The notes below the pieces were generated by a model. The model was not told the origin of the DNA. It saw nothing but the letters and a program-made list of their open reading frames with translations, and did no database searches. DNA of 64,000 bases. It comes from Desulfovibrio piger (GTDB taxonomy: Bacteria; Desulfobacterota; Desulfovibrionia; Desulfovibrionales; Desulfovibrionaceae). The DNA is taken from positions 520,001 to 584,000 of the forward strand of contig NZ_OX636706.1 of the NCBI RefSeq assembly GCF_951793255.1. Direction: 5' to 3'. The position numbers were made by a program, and so were the translations under genes. Every line of letters begins with the position of its first letter. Position 1 is the stretch's first letter. Positions 36,490-46,087 of this stretch are shown piece by piece.

Positions 36490-37563
36490 CTACAGGCGTT
36501 CGGCCACCAGACGGCCCATCTCGGCGCAGCCCACCAGGGTGCAGCCGTCTTCCATGATGTCGCCGGTACGGAAACCGTCACGCAGGGTCTGGCGCACGGC
36601 ATTCTCCACGGCGTCGGCTTCTTCGGACAGACCGAAGGCCAGACGCAGCATCATGCCGGCGGACAGGATGGTGGCCAGAGGATTGGCCTTGTCCTGACCG
36701 GCGATGTCGGGCGCGGAACCGTGGATGGGCTCGAACAGGGCCGGAGCCTGGGCGCCCATGGAGGCGGAAGGCAGCATGCCCAGCGAACCGGTGATGACGG
36801 AGGCCTCGTCGGAGAGGATGTCACCAAAGATGTTGCCGGTGAGGATGACGTCGAACTGCGAAGGATCGCGCACCAGCTGCATGGCGGCGTTGTCCACGTA
36901 CATATGGCTCAGTTCCATGTCGGGGTAGTCGGCGTACACTTCCTGTACCACGGCCTTCCAGAGGCGGGAGGTCTCCAGCACGTTGCTCTTTTCCACGGAG
37001 CAGACCTTCTTGCGACGCTGGCGGGCGGTCTCGAAGGCCACCTTGGCGATGCGGCGGATCTCGTTCTCGTCGTAGATCATGGTGTTGTAGCCCACGCGCA
37101 GGCCGTTACGTTCTTCGATGGCGCGGGGCTCGCCGAAGTAGATGTCACCGGTCAGCTCGCGCACCACGATGAGGTCCAGACCGCGGGCCGCGATGTCGGA
37201 ACGCAGCAGGCAGGCGCCGGCCAGTTCGGGCAGCAGCAGGGCGGGACGCAGGTTGGCGAACAGGCCCAGGGCCTTGCGGATGCCCAGCAGGCCCTTTTCA
37301 GGACGGCGGGCAGGCTCGATATTGTCCCACTTGGGGCCGCCCACGGCGCCCAGATACACGGCATCGGCCTTCTGGCAGGCTTCCACCGTGGCGGCGGGCA
37401 GGGGCTCGCCGGTGGCGTCGATGGCCGCGCCGCCGATGAGGGCGGGCACGAAGTCGAATTCATGGCCGAACTTTTTGGCCACAGCTTCCAGGACGGCCAC
37501 GCCCTGGGCCACGATCTCGGGACCGATGCCGTCACCCGGCAACAGACAAATGGTCTTTTTCAT
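36490..37563 (-). CDS. leuB: 3-isopropylmalate dehydrogenase
   Basis: A 357-residue enzyme. The start at 37563 ([18 protein letters not shown]) follows GAGG. The metal/NAD residues lie in [20 protein letters not shown] [58 protein letters not shown] (shortened) and [18 protein letters not shown]. It oxidatively decarboxylates 3-isopropylmalate in leucine synthesis. It is the last gene of leuA-leuC-leuD-leuB, although the gaps of 290-430 bases hold palindromic elements that could separate transcripts. Confidence 0.97.
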   Translation of the reverse strand: MKKTICLLPGDGIGPEIVAQGVAVLEAVAKKFGHEFDFVPALIGGAAIDATGEPLPAATVEACQKADAVYLGAVGGPKWDNIEPARRPEKGLLGIRKALGLFANLRPALLLPELAGACLLRSDIAARGLDLIVVRELTGDIYFGEPRAIEERNGLRVGYNTMIYDENEIRRIAKVAFETARQRRKKVCSVEKSNVLETSRLWKAVVQEVYADYPDMELSHMYVDNAAMQLVRDPSQFDVILTGNIFGDILSDEASVITGSLGMLPSASMGAQAPALFEPIHGSAPDIAGQDKANPLATILSAGMMLRLAFGLSEEADAVENAVRQTLRDGFRTGDIMEDGCTLVGCAEMGRLVAERL

Positions 37564-37760
37564 CTTGATATCCTCATGCAGCGCCGCAGCACTGCGCTTG
37601 TGTGCAAAAACTGTCCTTGCTCCCCAGAAAGCCGCGAAGGGCACGCCTTCCGCAGCCTCCGCTCTTGTCCGGCCTCCAGGGCACGCTCTCCCCAAACCAC
37701 CGGGGGACAGATGTTCAGGGCACGATCACCGTCCTGCCCTGCCCCGTTATCGACCGGAAC

Positions 37761-37836
37761 AAAAGTTTTCGGGAGGAGAGGGGGAGTTTGAGGGGGAGAG
37801 GGGCCCCTTTTCCAAAAGGGGCCCCTCTCCCCCTCA
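37761..37836. repeat. GC-rich long palindromic element 4 between leuD and leuB
   Basis: AAAAGTTTTCGGGAGGAGAG leads into a perfect 23-bp stem, 37789-37811 with 37814-37836, with only CC in the loop. It is located 16 bases past the leuD stop on the minus strand. Confidence 0.82.
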
Positions 37837-37852
37837 GCCAGCAGCTGTCCGC

Positions 37853-38353
37853 CTAGCCCTTGGCGGCCAGACGTTCCTTCACATAGTTGACCAGGCCGCC
37901 CTTGGCCAGGATGGCGGCCATGGAGGCCGGCAGGGGCGGGCACTGGATCTCGGCGCCGTTGGTCAGGTCGCGGATGACACCGGTGGCGGCATCCACTTCC
38001 AGCTCGTCGCCGTCATTGATCTTGTCCACGTCGTCGCCCACTTCCATGAGCAGCAGGCCCATGTTGAAGGCGTTGCGGTAGAAGATGCGGGCAAAGCTGT
38101 GGCCGATGACCACGGGCATGCCCGCGCCCAGGATGGCGATGGGGGCGTGCTCGCGGGAGGAGCCGCAGCCGAAGTTGCGGCCGGCCACCATGATGTCGCC
38201 GGGCTTCACGCGCTTGACCCAGTCAGGTTCCAGACCGGCCATGCAGTTGGCGCCCAGTTCCTTGGCGTCAGAGGTCACCAGGAAGCGGGCCGGGATGATG
38301 GCGTCGGTATCGATATGTTCGCCCACCTTGTGGGCCGTACCTTTGTAATTCAT
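37853..38353 (-). CDS. leuD: 3-isopropylmalate dehydratase small subunit
   Basis: A 166-residue protein of the short LeuD type ([20 protein letters not shown]). [20 protein letters not shown] carries the substrate-binding loop (shown here as [14 protein letters not shown]). It pairs with LeuC, 26 bases upstream, to isomerise 2- to 3-isopropylmalate. The [15 protein letters not shown] region is typical of the archaeal/deltaproteobacterial form. The start is preceded by a modest AAAGGAT. Confidence 0.96.
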   Translation of the reverse strand: MNYKGTAHKVGEHIDTDAIIPARFLVTSDAKELGANCMAGLEPDWVKRVKPGDIMVAGRNFGCGSSREHAPIAILGAGMPVVIGHSFARIFYRNAFNMGLLLMEVGDDVDKINDGDELEVDAATGVIRDLTNGAEIQCPPLPASMAAILAKGGLVNYVKERLAAKG

Positions 38354-38379
38354 GACGTGATCCTTTCTGAAAAAACGGC

Positions 38380-39642
38380 TTAGAGCTGGTCAGGGCCGGC
38401 GATGCAGCCCGCCACGGCACTGGCGGCCGCCACCACGGGGCTGGACAGGTAGACTTCGGAATCCAGGCTGCCCATACGGCCGCGGAAGTTGCGGTTGGTG
38501 GTGGCCACGGCGCGTTCGCCGTCGCCCAGGATGCCCATGTGGCCGCCCAGGCAGGGACCGCAGGTGCAGGGGCCCACGATGCAGCCGGCATCCATGAAGA
38601 CTTCCATCAGGCCTTCCTTGAGGCACTGCTTCCACACGGCGGGGGTGGAGGGCAGGATGATGCAGCGTACGCCCTTGGCCACCTTGCGGCCGCGCAGGAT
38701 CTCGGCGGCATCGCGCATGTCGCTGATGCGGCCGTTGGTGCAGGAGCCCACCACCACCTGCTGCACGGACAGGTCCTTGAGCTCGGAAACGTTCTTCACG
38801 TTGGAGGGCAGGTGCGGACAGGCCACCACGGGTTCCTGGCCGGTCACGTCGATATCCACCACGCGCTCGTACACGGCGCCTTCGTCAGCGGCCAGGCTCA
38901 TGGTCACGCCGGGACGGCCGTGCTCGGCGCAGTACTGGCGGGTGAGCTCGTCCACGGCGAACAGGCCCACCTTGCCGCCGGCTTCGATGGCCATGTTGGC
39001 CATGGTCAGACGGCCTTCCACAGGCAGGGCATCGATGACGGAACCACCGAATTCCAGGGCCTTGTACAGGGCACCGTCCACGCCGATGGTCTTGATGAGC
39101 AGCAGCATCAAGTCCTTGCCGCGCAGCCACTTGGGCATCTGGCCGTTGATGTTCACGCGGATGGTCGGGGGCACCTTGATCCAGGTCTCGCCCAGGGCCA
39201 TGCCGGCGGCGATGTCGGTGGAGCCCATGCCCGTGGCGAAGGCGCCGATGCCGCCGTAGGTGCAGGTGTGGCTGTCCGCGCCGATGACCACGTCACCGGG
39301 GCCCACCAGGCCGCGTTCGGGCAGCAGGGTGTGTTCCACGCCGCAGTCGCCGCCTTCGTAGTAGTGGGTGATGCCCTGCTCCTGGGCGAACTGGCGGCTG
39401 ATCATCACCTGGTTGGCCGAGGCGATGTCCTTCTGGGGCGTGAAGTGGTCCATGACCAGGGCGATCTTGTCCTTGTCGAACACGCGGCTGGCGCCCATGC
39501 CCTTGAAGGATTTGATGGCCAGGGGGCCGGTGATGTCATTGGCCAGCACCAGGGACAGGCGGCACTGGACGATCTGTCCGTCGCGCTCGATGACGTCGTC
39601 GGTGTGGGCTTGCAGGATCTTTTGCGCAAGCGTCTGAGGCAT
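38380..39642 (-). CDS. leuC: 3-isopropylmalate dehydratase large subunit
   Basis: A 420-residue aconitase-family protein. The start at 39642 ([16 protein letters not shown]) follows AAGGAG. Iron-sulfur ligands are visible in VVGSCTNGR and in [14 protein letters not shown] (CxxC). Substrate/cofactor blocks [20 protein letters not shown] (here 20 residues) and [14 protein letters not shown] are intact. It forms the 4Fe-4S heterodimer with LeuD. The gap to leuA upstream is about 430 bases and holds two palindromic elements. Confidence 0.97.
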   Translation of the reverse strand: MPQTLAQKILQAHTDDVIERDGQIVQCRLSLVLANDITGPLAIKSFKGMGASRVFDKDKIALVMDHFTPQKDIASANQVMISRQFAQEQGITHYYEGGDCGVEHTLLPERGLVGPGDVVIGADSHTCTYGGIGAFATGMGSTDIAAGMALGETWIKVPPTIRVNINGQMPKWLRGKDLMLLLIKTIGVDGALYKALEFGGSVIDALPVEGRLTMANMAIEAGGKVGLFAVDELTRQYCAEHGRPGVTMSLAADEGAVYERVVDIDVTGQEPVVACPHLPSNVKNVSELKDLSVQQVVVGSCTNGRISDMRDAAEILRGRKVAKGVRCIILPSTPAVWKQCLKEGLMEVFMDAGCIVGPCTCGPCLGGHMGILGDGERAVATTNRNFRGRMGSLDSEVYLSSPVVAAASAVAGCIAGPDQL

Positions 39643-39673
39643 GATGGTTCTCCTTGATACGGAATGCGATTGC

Positions 39674-39753
39674 GGGGGGAAGGAACCCCCTTTGACTAGC
39701 GCCCCAAGGGGGTTCCTTCCCCCCGGGCCCCCATCCTCCCCCAAATGCGCTTT
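39674..39753. repeat. GC-rich long palindromic element 5 upstream of leuC (minus orientation)
   Basis: Perfect 19-bp stem, 39674-39692 with 39706-39724, loop of 13. Read on the minus strand it is preceded by AAAGCGCATTTGGGGGAGG, an AAAG-plus-TTTGGGG flank like that of element 6. Confidence 0.78.
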
Positions 39754-39982
39754 ATTCAGGAGGATGACAGACGGGGCGATGCGCCAGCTTTTCCCTGCTG
39801 AAGGTCTCCCGGCACCACCCCGGAAAGATCCGGGAGGTGGGCAGAGCTCCCACAGGGGCGGTCATAAAATATGCAGGGCTCTCCTGCTGGCTGCCTTTTC
39901 CTCTCCCCGGCGGGTCATTCCCGGACAGGGACACAGGGCGTACCCACGGGGCCTTGTGGCCCAAGAGCCACCTAGCCCCAAC
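39754..39982. other. Spacer between palindromic elements in the leuA-leuC gap
   Basis: About 230 bases with no gene and no recognised RNA motif. Confidence 0.4.
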
Positions 39983-40065
39983 TAAAGCGCGCTGGGGAGG
40001 GGGAGGGGAGTTTGAGGGGAGGGGGCACCCCTCTCGCGCTAGGCGAGGGGTGCCCCCTCCCCTCA
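39983..40065. repeat. GC-rich long palindromic element 6 downstream of leuA
   Basis: AAAGCGCGCTGGGGAGGGGG leads to a perfect 21-bp stem, 40013-40033 with 40045-40065, loop of 11. It ends 10 bases past the leuA stop on the minus strand. Confidence 0.8.
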
Positions 40066-40075
40066 GGAGCACTCG

Positions 40076-41623
40076 CTAGCTGTGCTGGCAGTGCAGACGC
40101 TCGCCTTCCTTTTCCTTCTTGGCCAGATGGTTGAGGGCGTTCACATAGGCACGCGCCGTGGCCACCAGGATGTCGGGATGGGCGCCGCGGCCCACAGCCG
40201 AGAACTCGCCTTCGCGCAGGCGCACGGTCACTTCGCCCAGGGCGTCGGTGCCGCCGGTGACGGCGTTGACCGCATACTGCTCAAGCTGAGGTTCACGGCC
40301 CAGCATGTCGTTGATGACATTGAAGATGGCGTCCACGGGGCCCACGCCGAAACCGGCGCCGCTCTTTTCCATGCCGTCCACGTCCATGAGCACGGCCGCC
40401 GTGGGCGGCACGCCGCCGGCGTCGGAGCTCTGCACGCTCACATGGCGCAGGCGGTACAGGTCGGGCATGCGGTAGACTTCTTCCTGCACCAGGGCCATGA
40501 GGTCATCGTCGTGCAGGGTCTTCTTGCGGTCGGCCAGGGCCTTGACGGCTTCGAAGACGATCTGCAGCTGGTCGTCATCCAGGCTGTAGCCCAGGCTCTC
40601 GAACTTGTTGCGCACGGCATTACGGCCGGAATGCTTGCCGATGACGAGGTTGCTCTCGTTGCGGCCCACGGACTGCGGGGTCATGATCTCGTAGGTCTCG
40701 CGGTTCTTGAGCATGCCGTCCTGATGGATGCCGGACTCATGGGCAAAGGCGTTGGCGCCCACGATGGCCTTGTTGTTGGGGATGGGCTGACCGATGGTCA
40801 TGGAGAGCAGACGGCAGGAAGGATAGAGCTGCTCGGTGACGATGCCGTGCTCCAGACCGTAGCAGTCCTTGCGCACGCGCAGGGCCATGGCCAGCTCTTC
40901 GAGGGCGGCGTTGCCCGCGCGCTCGCCGATGCCGCTGATGGTCACCTCGGCCTGACGGGCACCCACGCTGAGGGCGGCCAGGGTGTTGGCCACGGCCAGG
41001 CCCAGGTCGTTGTGGCAGTGCACGCTGAAGATGGCCTTGTCGCTGTTGGGCGTGTTCTCGATGACGTAGCGGATGAGGTCGGCGAATTCCTGCGGCTGGG
41101 CATAGCCCACGGTGTCGGGCAGGTTGATGGTGGTGGCACCGGCCTTGATGGCAGTCTCCACCACGCGGCAGAGGAAGTCACGTTCGGAACGGGAGGCGTC
41201 CTCGGCGGAGAACTCCACGTTGTCGGTGTACCCGGCGCAGCGGCGCACCCCGGCTTCGATCATCTGCAGCACCACTTCGGGGTCCTTGCGCAGCTTGTAC
41301 TTCATGTGCAGGGGCGAAGTGGAAAGGAAGGTATGGATGCGGGGATTCTTGGCGTCCTTCACAGCCTCCCAGCAGCGGTCGATGTCGCTGTCCATGCAGC
41401 GGCACAGACCGGCCACCTGGATGGATTTCGCCTGCCGGGCGATACGCTGCACGGACTCGAAATCCCCCTGGCTGGAGGCGGGGAAACCGGCTTCCATAAT
41501 GTCCACGCCCAGCACTTCGAGCTGGTGGGCAATACGGAGCTTTTCCTGAAGGTTCATGGTCGCGCCCGGCGACTGTTCGCCGTCACGCAGGGTGGTGTCA
41601 AAAAAGAACACGCGGTTGGACAT
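40076..41623 (-). CDS. leuA: 2-isopropylmalate synthase
   Basis: A 515-residue enzyme that condenses acetyl-CoA with 2-ketoisovalerate. The N-terminal TIM barrel begins VFFFDTTLRDGEQSPGATMN; the metal-binding HCHNDLGLAVANTL and GIGERAGNAALEE follow. The C-terminal LeuA dimer domain provides the leucine feedback site (residues about 395-505). The start at 41623 follows AGAGGAG. Upstream, two inverted repeats (GTTATGC/GCATAAC and CACCC/GGGTG) lie in the leader. It is the first leucine gene on the minus strand. Confidence 0.97.
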   Translation of the reverse strand: MSNRVFFFDTTLRDGEQSPGATMNLQEKLRIAHQLEVLGVDIMEAGFPASSQGDFESVQRIARQAKSIQVAGLCRCMDSDIDRCWEAVKDAKNPRIHTFLSTSPLHMKYKLRKDPEVVLQMIEAGVRRCAGYTDNVEFSAEDASRSERDFLCRVVETAIKAGATTINLPDTVGYAQPQEFADLIRYVIENTPNSDKAIFSVHCHNDLGLAVANTLAALSVGARQAEVTISGIGERAGNAALEELAMALRVRKDCYGLEHGIVTEQLYPSCRLLSMTIGQPIPNNKAIVGANAFAHESGIHQDGMLKNRETYEIMTPQSVGRNESNLVIGKHSGRNAVRNKFESLGYSLDDDQLQIVFEAVKALADRKKTLHDDDLMALVQEEVYRMPDLYRLRHVSVQSSDAGGVPPTAAVLMDVDGMEKSGAGFGVGPVDAIFNVINDMLGREPQLEQYAVNAVTGGTDALGEVTVRLREGEFSAVGRGAHPDILVATARAYVNALNHLAKKEKEGERLHCQHS

Positions 41624-41645
41624 GGATCTGACTCCTCTGATCGGA

Positions 41646-41685
41646 CACCCGCGAAGGGTGCTTGTTTGTTATGCTACTGCATAAC
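41646..41685 (-). promoter_or_regulatory. Two inverted repeats in the leuA leader
   Basis: CACCCGCGAAGGGTG (41646-41660) and GTTATGCTACTGCATAAC (41668-41685) lie 23-62 bases before the leuA start. The second is a symmetrical site suited to a dimeric regulator or a hairpin. I saw no leucine-rich leader peptide and no T-box. Confidence 0.4.
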
Positions 41686-41745
41686 GGCCGCCCTGCCGGC
41701 GGCGATCAGAAGGTTCTCGATCCGCCCCCGCGGGGCGACAAACCG

Positions 41746-42537
41746 TTACGCAGCTTTCTCCTCGTCCTGCAGATTCAGGGCGCGTAGTAGCTGACGGTTA
41801 CGACGGGGCAGAATGACAAAAGAGTAGTAGAGGCCGCCACAGATGTAGACGGCGCAGAGCAGGAAGCCGAACAGGCGCGGCTGGGCGTAGACAAGCCCAA
41901 AGATGACCATGACGGCCAGCAGATAGCGCACCGGATGGGCACGCAGAAAATCATACTCCTTGAAGGAGAAGTAGCGCACGCGGCTCACCATGAGCACGCC
42001 CAGGCCCAGCGCGATGACGATGCTGACATAGGGCAGGGCGGGCAGGAAGAACTCCGGCAGGATACCGGCGAAATACAGGAACGCCACCACCGTACAGCCC
42101 GCGGCGGGGATGGGCAGGCCGATGAAGAAGCGTTTGCCGGTCACGGCCGTGCTGATGTTGAAGCGGGCCAGACGCAGGGCGCCGCAGGCGGCAAAGAGGA
42201 AGGCCACCACCACGCCGAAGCGGCCCAGGCTCTCCAGCTGCCACTGCCAGAGCAGGAAGGCCGGAGCAAGACCGAAGGCGATGAGGTCGGCCAGGGAGTC
42301 ATACTGGACACCGAATTCGCTGGCCGTATGGGTCAGGCGAGCCACCTTGCCGTCCATGCCGTCCAGCAGAGCGGACAGCACGATGGCCAGACCCGCTTCT
42401 TCAAAACGGGACTGCACAGCCCAGACCATGGACAAAAAGCCCATGAACATGCTCAACGACGTGATGAGGTTGGGCAGGAGGTAGATGCTCTTGTGTACGG
42501 GCAGTTTTTTTTCTTGCGGCTGGGTGTCCACAACCAT
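41746..42537 (-). CDS. pssA: CDP-diacylglycerol-serine O-phosphatidyltransferase
   Basis: A 263-residue membrane enzyme with the CDP-alcohol phosphotransferase motif DGMDGKVARL...GVQYDSLAD (DGxxAR-x8-GxxxDxxxD) near residues 59-84. There are about seven or eight predicted membrane helices. It makes phosphatidylserine from CDP-DAG and serine. It lies 18 bases downstream of psd, so phosphatidylserine synthesis and decarboxylation to phosphatidylethanolamine are encoded together. leuA follows after about 120 bases. Confidence 0.95.
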   Translation of the reverse strand: MVVDTQPQEKKLPVHKSIYLLPNLITSLSMFMGFLSMVWAVQSRFEEAGLAIVLSALLDGMDGKVARLTHTASEFGVQYDSLADLIAFGLAPAFLLWQWQLESLGRFGVVVAFLFAACGALRLARFNISTAVTGKRFFIGLPIPAAGCTVVAFLYFAGILPEFFLPALPYVSIVIALGLGVLMVSRVRYFSFKEYDFLRAHPVRYLLAVMVIFGLVYAQPRLFGFLLCAVYICGGLYYSFVILPRRNRQLLRALNLQDEEKAA

Positions 42538-42555
42538 ACTCCACTCGACTCGAAA

Positions 42556-43197
42556 TCAGTTTCTGGTGGCAAGCGTGCTCTGGCCTGCAAAGACCTGCTC
42601 GCCGATGTTCACAGAGGGAACATAGCCTTCGGGCAGGTAAAGGTCAACACGCGAACCGAAGCGGATCATGCCGTAGCGCTGGCCGCGCTCCAGGGCATCG
42701 CCTTCGGACATACGGCAGACGATGCGGCGGGCGATGAGCCCGGCGATCTGCACCATGGTCCAGGCGGCGCCGTCTTCGCCGCGCAGCAGGTAGCCGCAGC
42801 GTTCGTTGTCGGTGGCGGCCTTGTCGTAGGCGGCGTTGACGAACTTGCCCGGCCAGTAGCGGATCTGCTCCACCACGCCGGTCACGGGCGAGCGGTTCAC
42901 ATGCACGCTGAACACGTTCATGAAGATGCTGATGCAGGTGCGTTCGTCACCGGTCAGGGGATCGGGCTTGCGCTCGATGCGGATGACGCGGCCATCGGCG
43001 GGGCTGACGGCCAGGCCGGGCGCGGTGGGCACCACACGTTCGGGGTCACGGAAAAAGTGGAAGGCGAACCAGCACAGGGCCAGAGCCAGGACAGCGGGGA
43101 CCGGCCAGCCGAGGCAGGCGAAAACAAGGGCCGTCAGGGCCGTGATGCCGATGGTGGGCCAGCCTTCGGGGGTGATGCCGCAAGAAGCAGGGCGCAT
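42556..43197 (-). CDS. psd: Phosphatidylserine decarboxylase, short type
   Basis: A 213-residue proenzyme of the short (about 215-residue) type. An N-terminal hydrophobic stretch (residues 17-45) anchors it. The pyruvoyl prosthetic group is expected from the Gly-Ser in [13 protein letters not shown] (about residue 179). [20 protein letters not shown] and [16 protein letters not shown] are family blocks. It converts phosphatidylserine to phosphatidylethanolamine in the inner membrane. It is in an operon with pssA. Confidence 0.94.
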   Translation of the reverse strand: MRPASCGITPEGWPTIGITALTALVFACLGWPVPAVLALALCWFAFHFFRDPERVVPTAPGLAVSPADGRVIRIERKPDPLTGDERTCISIFMNVFSVHVNRSPVTGVVEQIRYWPGKFVNAAYDKAATDNERCGYLLRGEDGAAWTMVQIAGLIARRIVCRMSEGDALERGQRYGMIRFGSRVDLYLPEGYVPSVNIGEQVFAGQSTLATRN

Positions 43198-43228
43198 GCA
43201 TTATCTCCTGATGGGATGGAAAACTGAG

Positions 43229-44830
43229 CTATAGCCTGTCGCCCGCCGCAAGGCAAGCGGACTTTTTCACGAGCTCCCCGGCAAGGTGGACCCCGTTGCG
43301 GCCGTGTTCCTTGGCGCTGAGCAGGGCGCTGTCGGCGGTCTCCAGGAGCCGGGGCAGGGTCTCGGGCGTCAGCACCTCGACGGCGGCCACGCCCAGACTG
43401 AGGGTCACATGCCCGGCGGGACTGCCGGGATGGGGGATGCCCAGCTGCTCCACGGTCTGGCGCAGGCGCTCGGCCACATGCAGGGCATGCTCCGGCGACA
43501 CCTCGTCCAGGACCACGGCGAACTCCTCCCCGCCGTAGCGGAAGATCTCGCAGTCGCCGCCGCGCAGGCCGTCGCGCATGGCCTGGGCCACCCGGTGCAG
43601 GCAGGCGTCTCCTTCCTGATGTCCCAGCGTATCGTTGTAGATCTTGAACAGGTCCACATCCAGCATGATGAGGCTGGCCGCCTGCCGCAGCTCCGCCAGA
43701 TCCGCCAGCCGCATGTCCAGGGCGCGCCGGTTGGGGATGCCCGTCAGGCTGTCCATGAGGCTCATGCGGGCGTAGGCGTCCTTCTCCTCTTCCAGACGGC
43801 AGCTGCGTTCCCTGAGGGAGCCCAGGTAGCCGCCGATGTCGGGCACGATGTCCACGACCTCCTGCAATTCGGTGATGCGGACAGCGGGGATGGGCTCCGG
43901 CTGCATGCCGTCACGCAGGCGGGAGAGGTTCCCCGCGATGCGCACCAGCGGCCGCAGCAGGTCGCGCCGCAGCAGCAGGAGCAGGACAAGCAAAAAGGCC
44001 AGCAACCCCAGCGTGAAGAGGAAGATGCTCCAGACGATGTAGTCCGCGGCTTCGGAAAGGGACTCCGTATTTTCCAGGGAGCGCTGCACTTCGCACGAGG
44101 AGACCACATTGACCAGACGCAGCAGCTCGTCTTCCAAAGGCCGCCAGAGGGCGCGGGCCTGGGCGTCGATAGCGAGTTTTTCCCGCCAGGTCTCGCCCAG
44201 AGCGCGCTTGTGCTTCCCGAACTGGTCGCAGATGTCCCGAAACTCTTCCGATCCTGCGCACATCTGCTCTACCGGAGCCAGCAGGCGCTGCATCTTTTCA
44301 AAGGCCATCCGGCCATGACGCGTGCCGTCCCGGCCGGTATGGGAAAAGATCACCTCCCCGGCCATCTTGCGCCCCGTGACCTGTTCCAGACTGTTGAGGG
44401 CGAGCATCATCTCCATCTCGTGGCGATGGAGCCGGGAAAGGCCCTTGTCCGCCTCCATGCGGCTCACATAGAGCTGCCGGATGCGCGGCCCCAGCGCCAG
44501 GACTTCAGGAGCCACGGGCGAGGGATCATGGGCCATGCCGGCCAGCAGGGCCTGGGCATGCAGACGGGCCCGCCGCCGTTCCAGAGGGGCCTCGGCCAGA
44601 TAGATGATGACCAGATGCTTGCGCAGCATGCTCAGGTTGGTCCGGGTGCGCTGGGCTTCCAGGATCGCGGGCAGCCGGACGTCCCGCAAGGTCTTCACAG
44701 TGGTGCGGAAGTTGGCAAGACAGGGCCAGAGCACAGCCACCGTCAGCAGGAGCATCAGGCACGAGGGCAGCACCAGCAGGACCAGGTAGCGGCGGGCCGG
44801 CAAAGGTTTGTTGCGGATAAAGCCGATCAT
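43229..44830 (-). CDS. Membrane diguanylate cyclase (GGDEF)
   Basis: A 533-residue protein. TM1 is residues 15-37, followed by a periplasmic domain of about 225 residues, mostly helical, and TM2 near 265-288 (IFLFTLGLLAFLLVLLLLLR). A HAMP-like linker follows, then a GGDEF domain: DSLTGIPNRRALDMRL, LIMLDVDLFKIYNDTLGH and FRYGGEEFAVVL. The active-site GGEEF is intact, so it should make c-di-GMP. An RxxD (RGGD) lies six rather than five residues before the signature, so feedback inhibition is uncertain. It is co-directional with a solute-binding protein gene 70 bases upstream, which may sense a ligand for it. Confidence 0.92.
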   Translation of the reverse strand: MIGFIRNKPLPARRYLVLLVLPSCLMLLLTVAVLWPCLANFRTTVKTLRDVRLPAILEAQRTRTNLSMLRKHLVIIYLAEAPLERRRARLHAQALLAGMAHDPSPVAPEVLALGPRIRQLYVSRMEADKGLSRLHRHEMEMMLALNSLEQVTGRKMAGEVIFSHTGRDGTRHGRMAFEKMQRLLAPVEQMCAGSEEFRDICDQFGKHKRALGETWREKLAIDAQARALWRPLEDELLRLVNVVSSCEVQRSLENTESLSEAADYIVWSIFLFTLGLLAFLLVLLLLLRRDLLRPLVRIAGNLSRLRDGMQPEPIPAVRITELQEVVDIVPDIGGYLGSLRERSCRLEEEKDAYARMSLMDSLTGIPNRRALDMRLADLAELRQAASLIMLDVDLFKIYNDTLGHQEGDACLHRVAQAMRDGLRGGDCEIFRYGGEEFAVVLDEVSPEHALHVAERLRQTVEQLGIPHPGSPAGHVTLSLGVAAVEVLTPETLPRLLETADSALLSAKEHGRNGVHLAGELVKKSACLAAGDRL

Positions 44831-44900
44831 GGCAAAACTTTGGAAAACTCCCCTCCGGGAAAGATATCATGGAGATCCGGCAGCGTACCGCCGCCCGGTG

Positions 44901-45641
44901 TCAGTAGATGATATACTGGAAATAACTGCGGCTGAGGTTGTGGCGCTCCCCGCTGTAAAGCAGGGCCTTCAGCGCCCTGTTCACGGCATCCAGCAGTTCG
45001 GGGCGCCCGGCCCTGACCGCCACACAGCTCCCCGTGGCTCTGGTTTCGGCATCGAAAGGGACATCCAGGCGGTCGAATTCCAGCCCTTCGTCCGTCAGCA
45101 AAAAGGCATAACCGGCCAGATCATTGATGAACAGCACATCGATGCTGCCCTGCCGCAGGCGCCTGATGAGCTCCTGCACACTGCCGGTGACGATGTCGGC
45201 CTCCGGCCAGAAGCCCCGGGCCCGCTGCACCAGCACGGAGCCCTGATAGACACCGATGCGGGTCCCCGCCTCTTCCGGACCGCGCCCGCCGGGACGCCCG
45301 ATGCACATGGCCCGGGAGTGGTAGTACGGGGTACTGTAGAGCAGCCCTTCCTGCTTCGGCTCCAGGCGCTGGGCGAAGATCAGGTCAAAACTGCCGTTCC
45401 TGAGGCCCTGCACCAGGTCCGCCTGCGTGGTGAACGTCCAGACGCAGGTGCGCCCCAGACGTCGGTACAGGGAATCCGCCAGCTCGTATTCGAATCCCCG
45501 CCGCTGCCCGTCCTCGTCGATATACGACAGCGGCGGATACTCATCGCTGAGGCCGACGCGCAGGTCCCTGCCTGACGCAGCGGCAGATGTGGCGGCAAGG
45601 CACAGGCATAAACACAGGGCCGAGATAAGAAATTGTTGCAT
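44901..45641 (-). CDS. Periplasmic amino-acid-type solute-binding protein (SBP_bac_3)
   Basis: A 246-residue precursor with a signal peptide (residues 1-22, ISALCLCLCLAATSAAA). The mature part has the class 3 binding-protein layout: LRVGLSDEYPPLSYID, GFEYELADSLYRRLG, GSFDLIFAQR and a second lobe with IGVYQGSVL. No permease or ATPase gene is adjacent. Instead a membrane diguanylate cyclase follows, which suggests a sensory rather than a transport role. The ligand is unknown. Confidence 0.85.
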   Translation of the reverse strand: MQQFLISALCLCLCLAATSAAASGRDLRVGLSDEYPPLSYIDEDGQRRGFEYELADSLYRRLGRTCVWTFTTQADLVQGLRNGSFDLIFAQRLEPKQEGLLYSTPYYHSRAMCIGRPGGRGPEEAGTRIGVYQGSVLVQRARGFWPEADIVTGSVQELIRRLRQGSIDVLFINDLAGYAFLLTDEGLEFDRLDVPFDAETRATGSCVAVRAGRPELLDAVNRALKALLYSGERHNLSRSYFQYIIY

Positions 45642-45754
45642 ACGTAATTACCAATAATATTTTTTTGCACTCTACACTATTTTACGGTAAAGGCCAGCCC
45701 CCTGTGCGGTTGCCAGCCACGCCGCCAGTCCGTATAGTCGGGCCGAGGTGGAAT

Positions 45755-46078
45755 ATGAGACATTCGCCCCTTTTCCTGTTGGTCATCTGCGTCCTGGCGG
45801 CCCTGCTGGCCGCCTGCGGCCCCAAGGATATCGGCACCGGGACCTCGGAGCCCGACACCGTGCCGGCCGGCGTCAGCGGTGCGGACAGCATGCGCCAGCC
45901 CATGACCGGCAACAACAGCACCCAGACCATGCTGTATTATTTCAACCGGCCGGACGTCATGCAGTCCATGCAGCGCAGCCAGTTCAACATGTACATGCGC
46001 CACATGGGCCGGGACATCTCGCCCGAAGATCCCGCCTACCGGGCCGTCCCCCGGCAGCGCAGCCCCTTCCGTCAGTAG
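45755..46078 (+). CDS. Small hypothetical lipoprotein
   Basis: A 107-residue protein beginning MRHSPLFLLVICVLAALLAAC. The lipobox LAAC puts the lipidated cysteine at residue 21. The mature part (about 85 residues) is polar and Met/Gln-rich (MQSMQRSQFNMYMRHMGRD) with no recognised domain. GAGG precedes the start at 45755. It is nine bases ahead of the YdjM-like gene and probably co-transcribed. Confidence 0.75.
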   Translation: MRHSPLFLLVICVLAALLAACGPKDIGTGTSEPDTVPAGVSGADSMRQPMTGNNSTQTMLYYFNRPDVMQSMQRSQFNMYMRHMGRDISPEDPAYRAVPRQRSPFRQ

Positions 46079-46087
46079 AGGAACATC

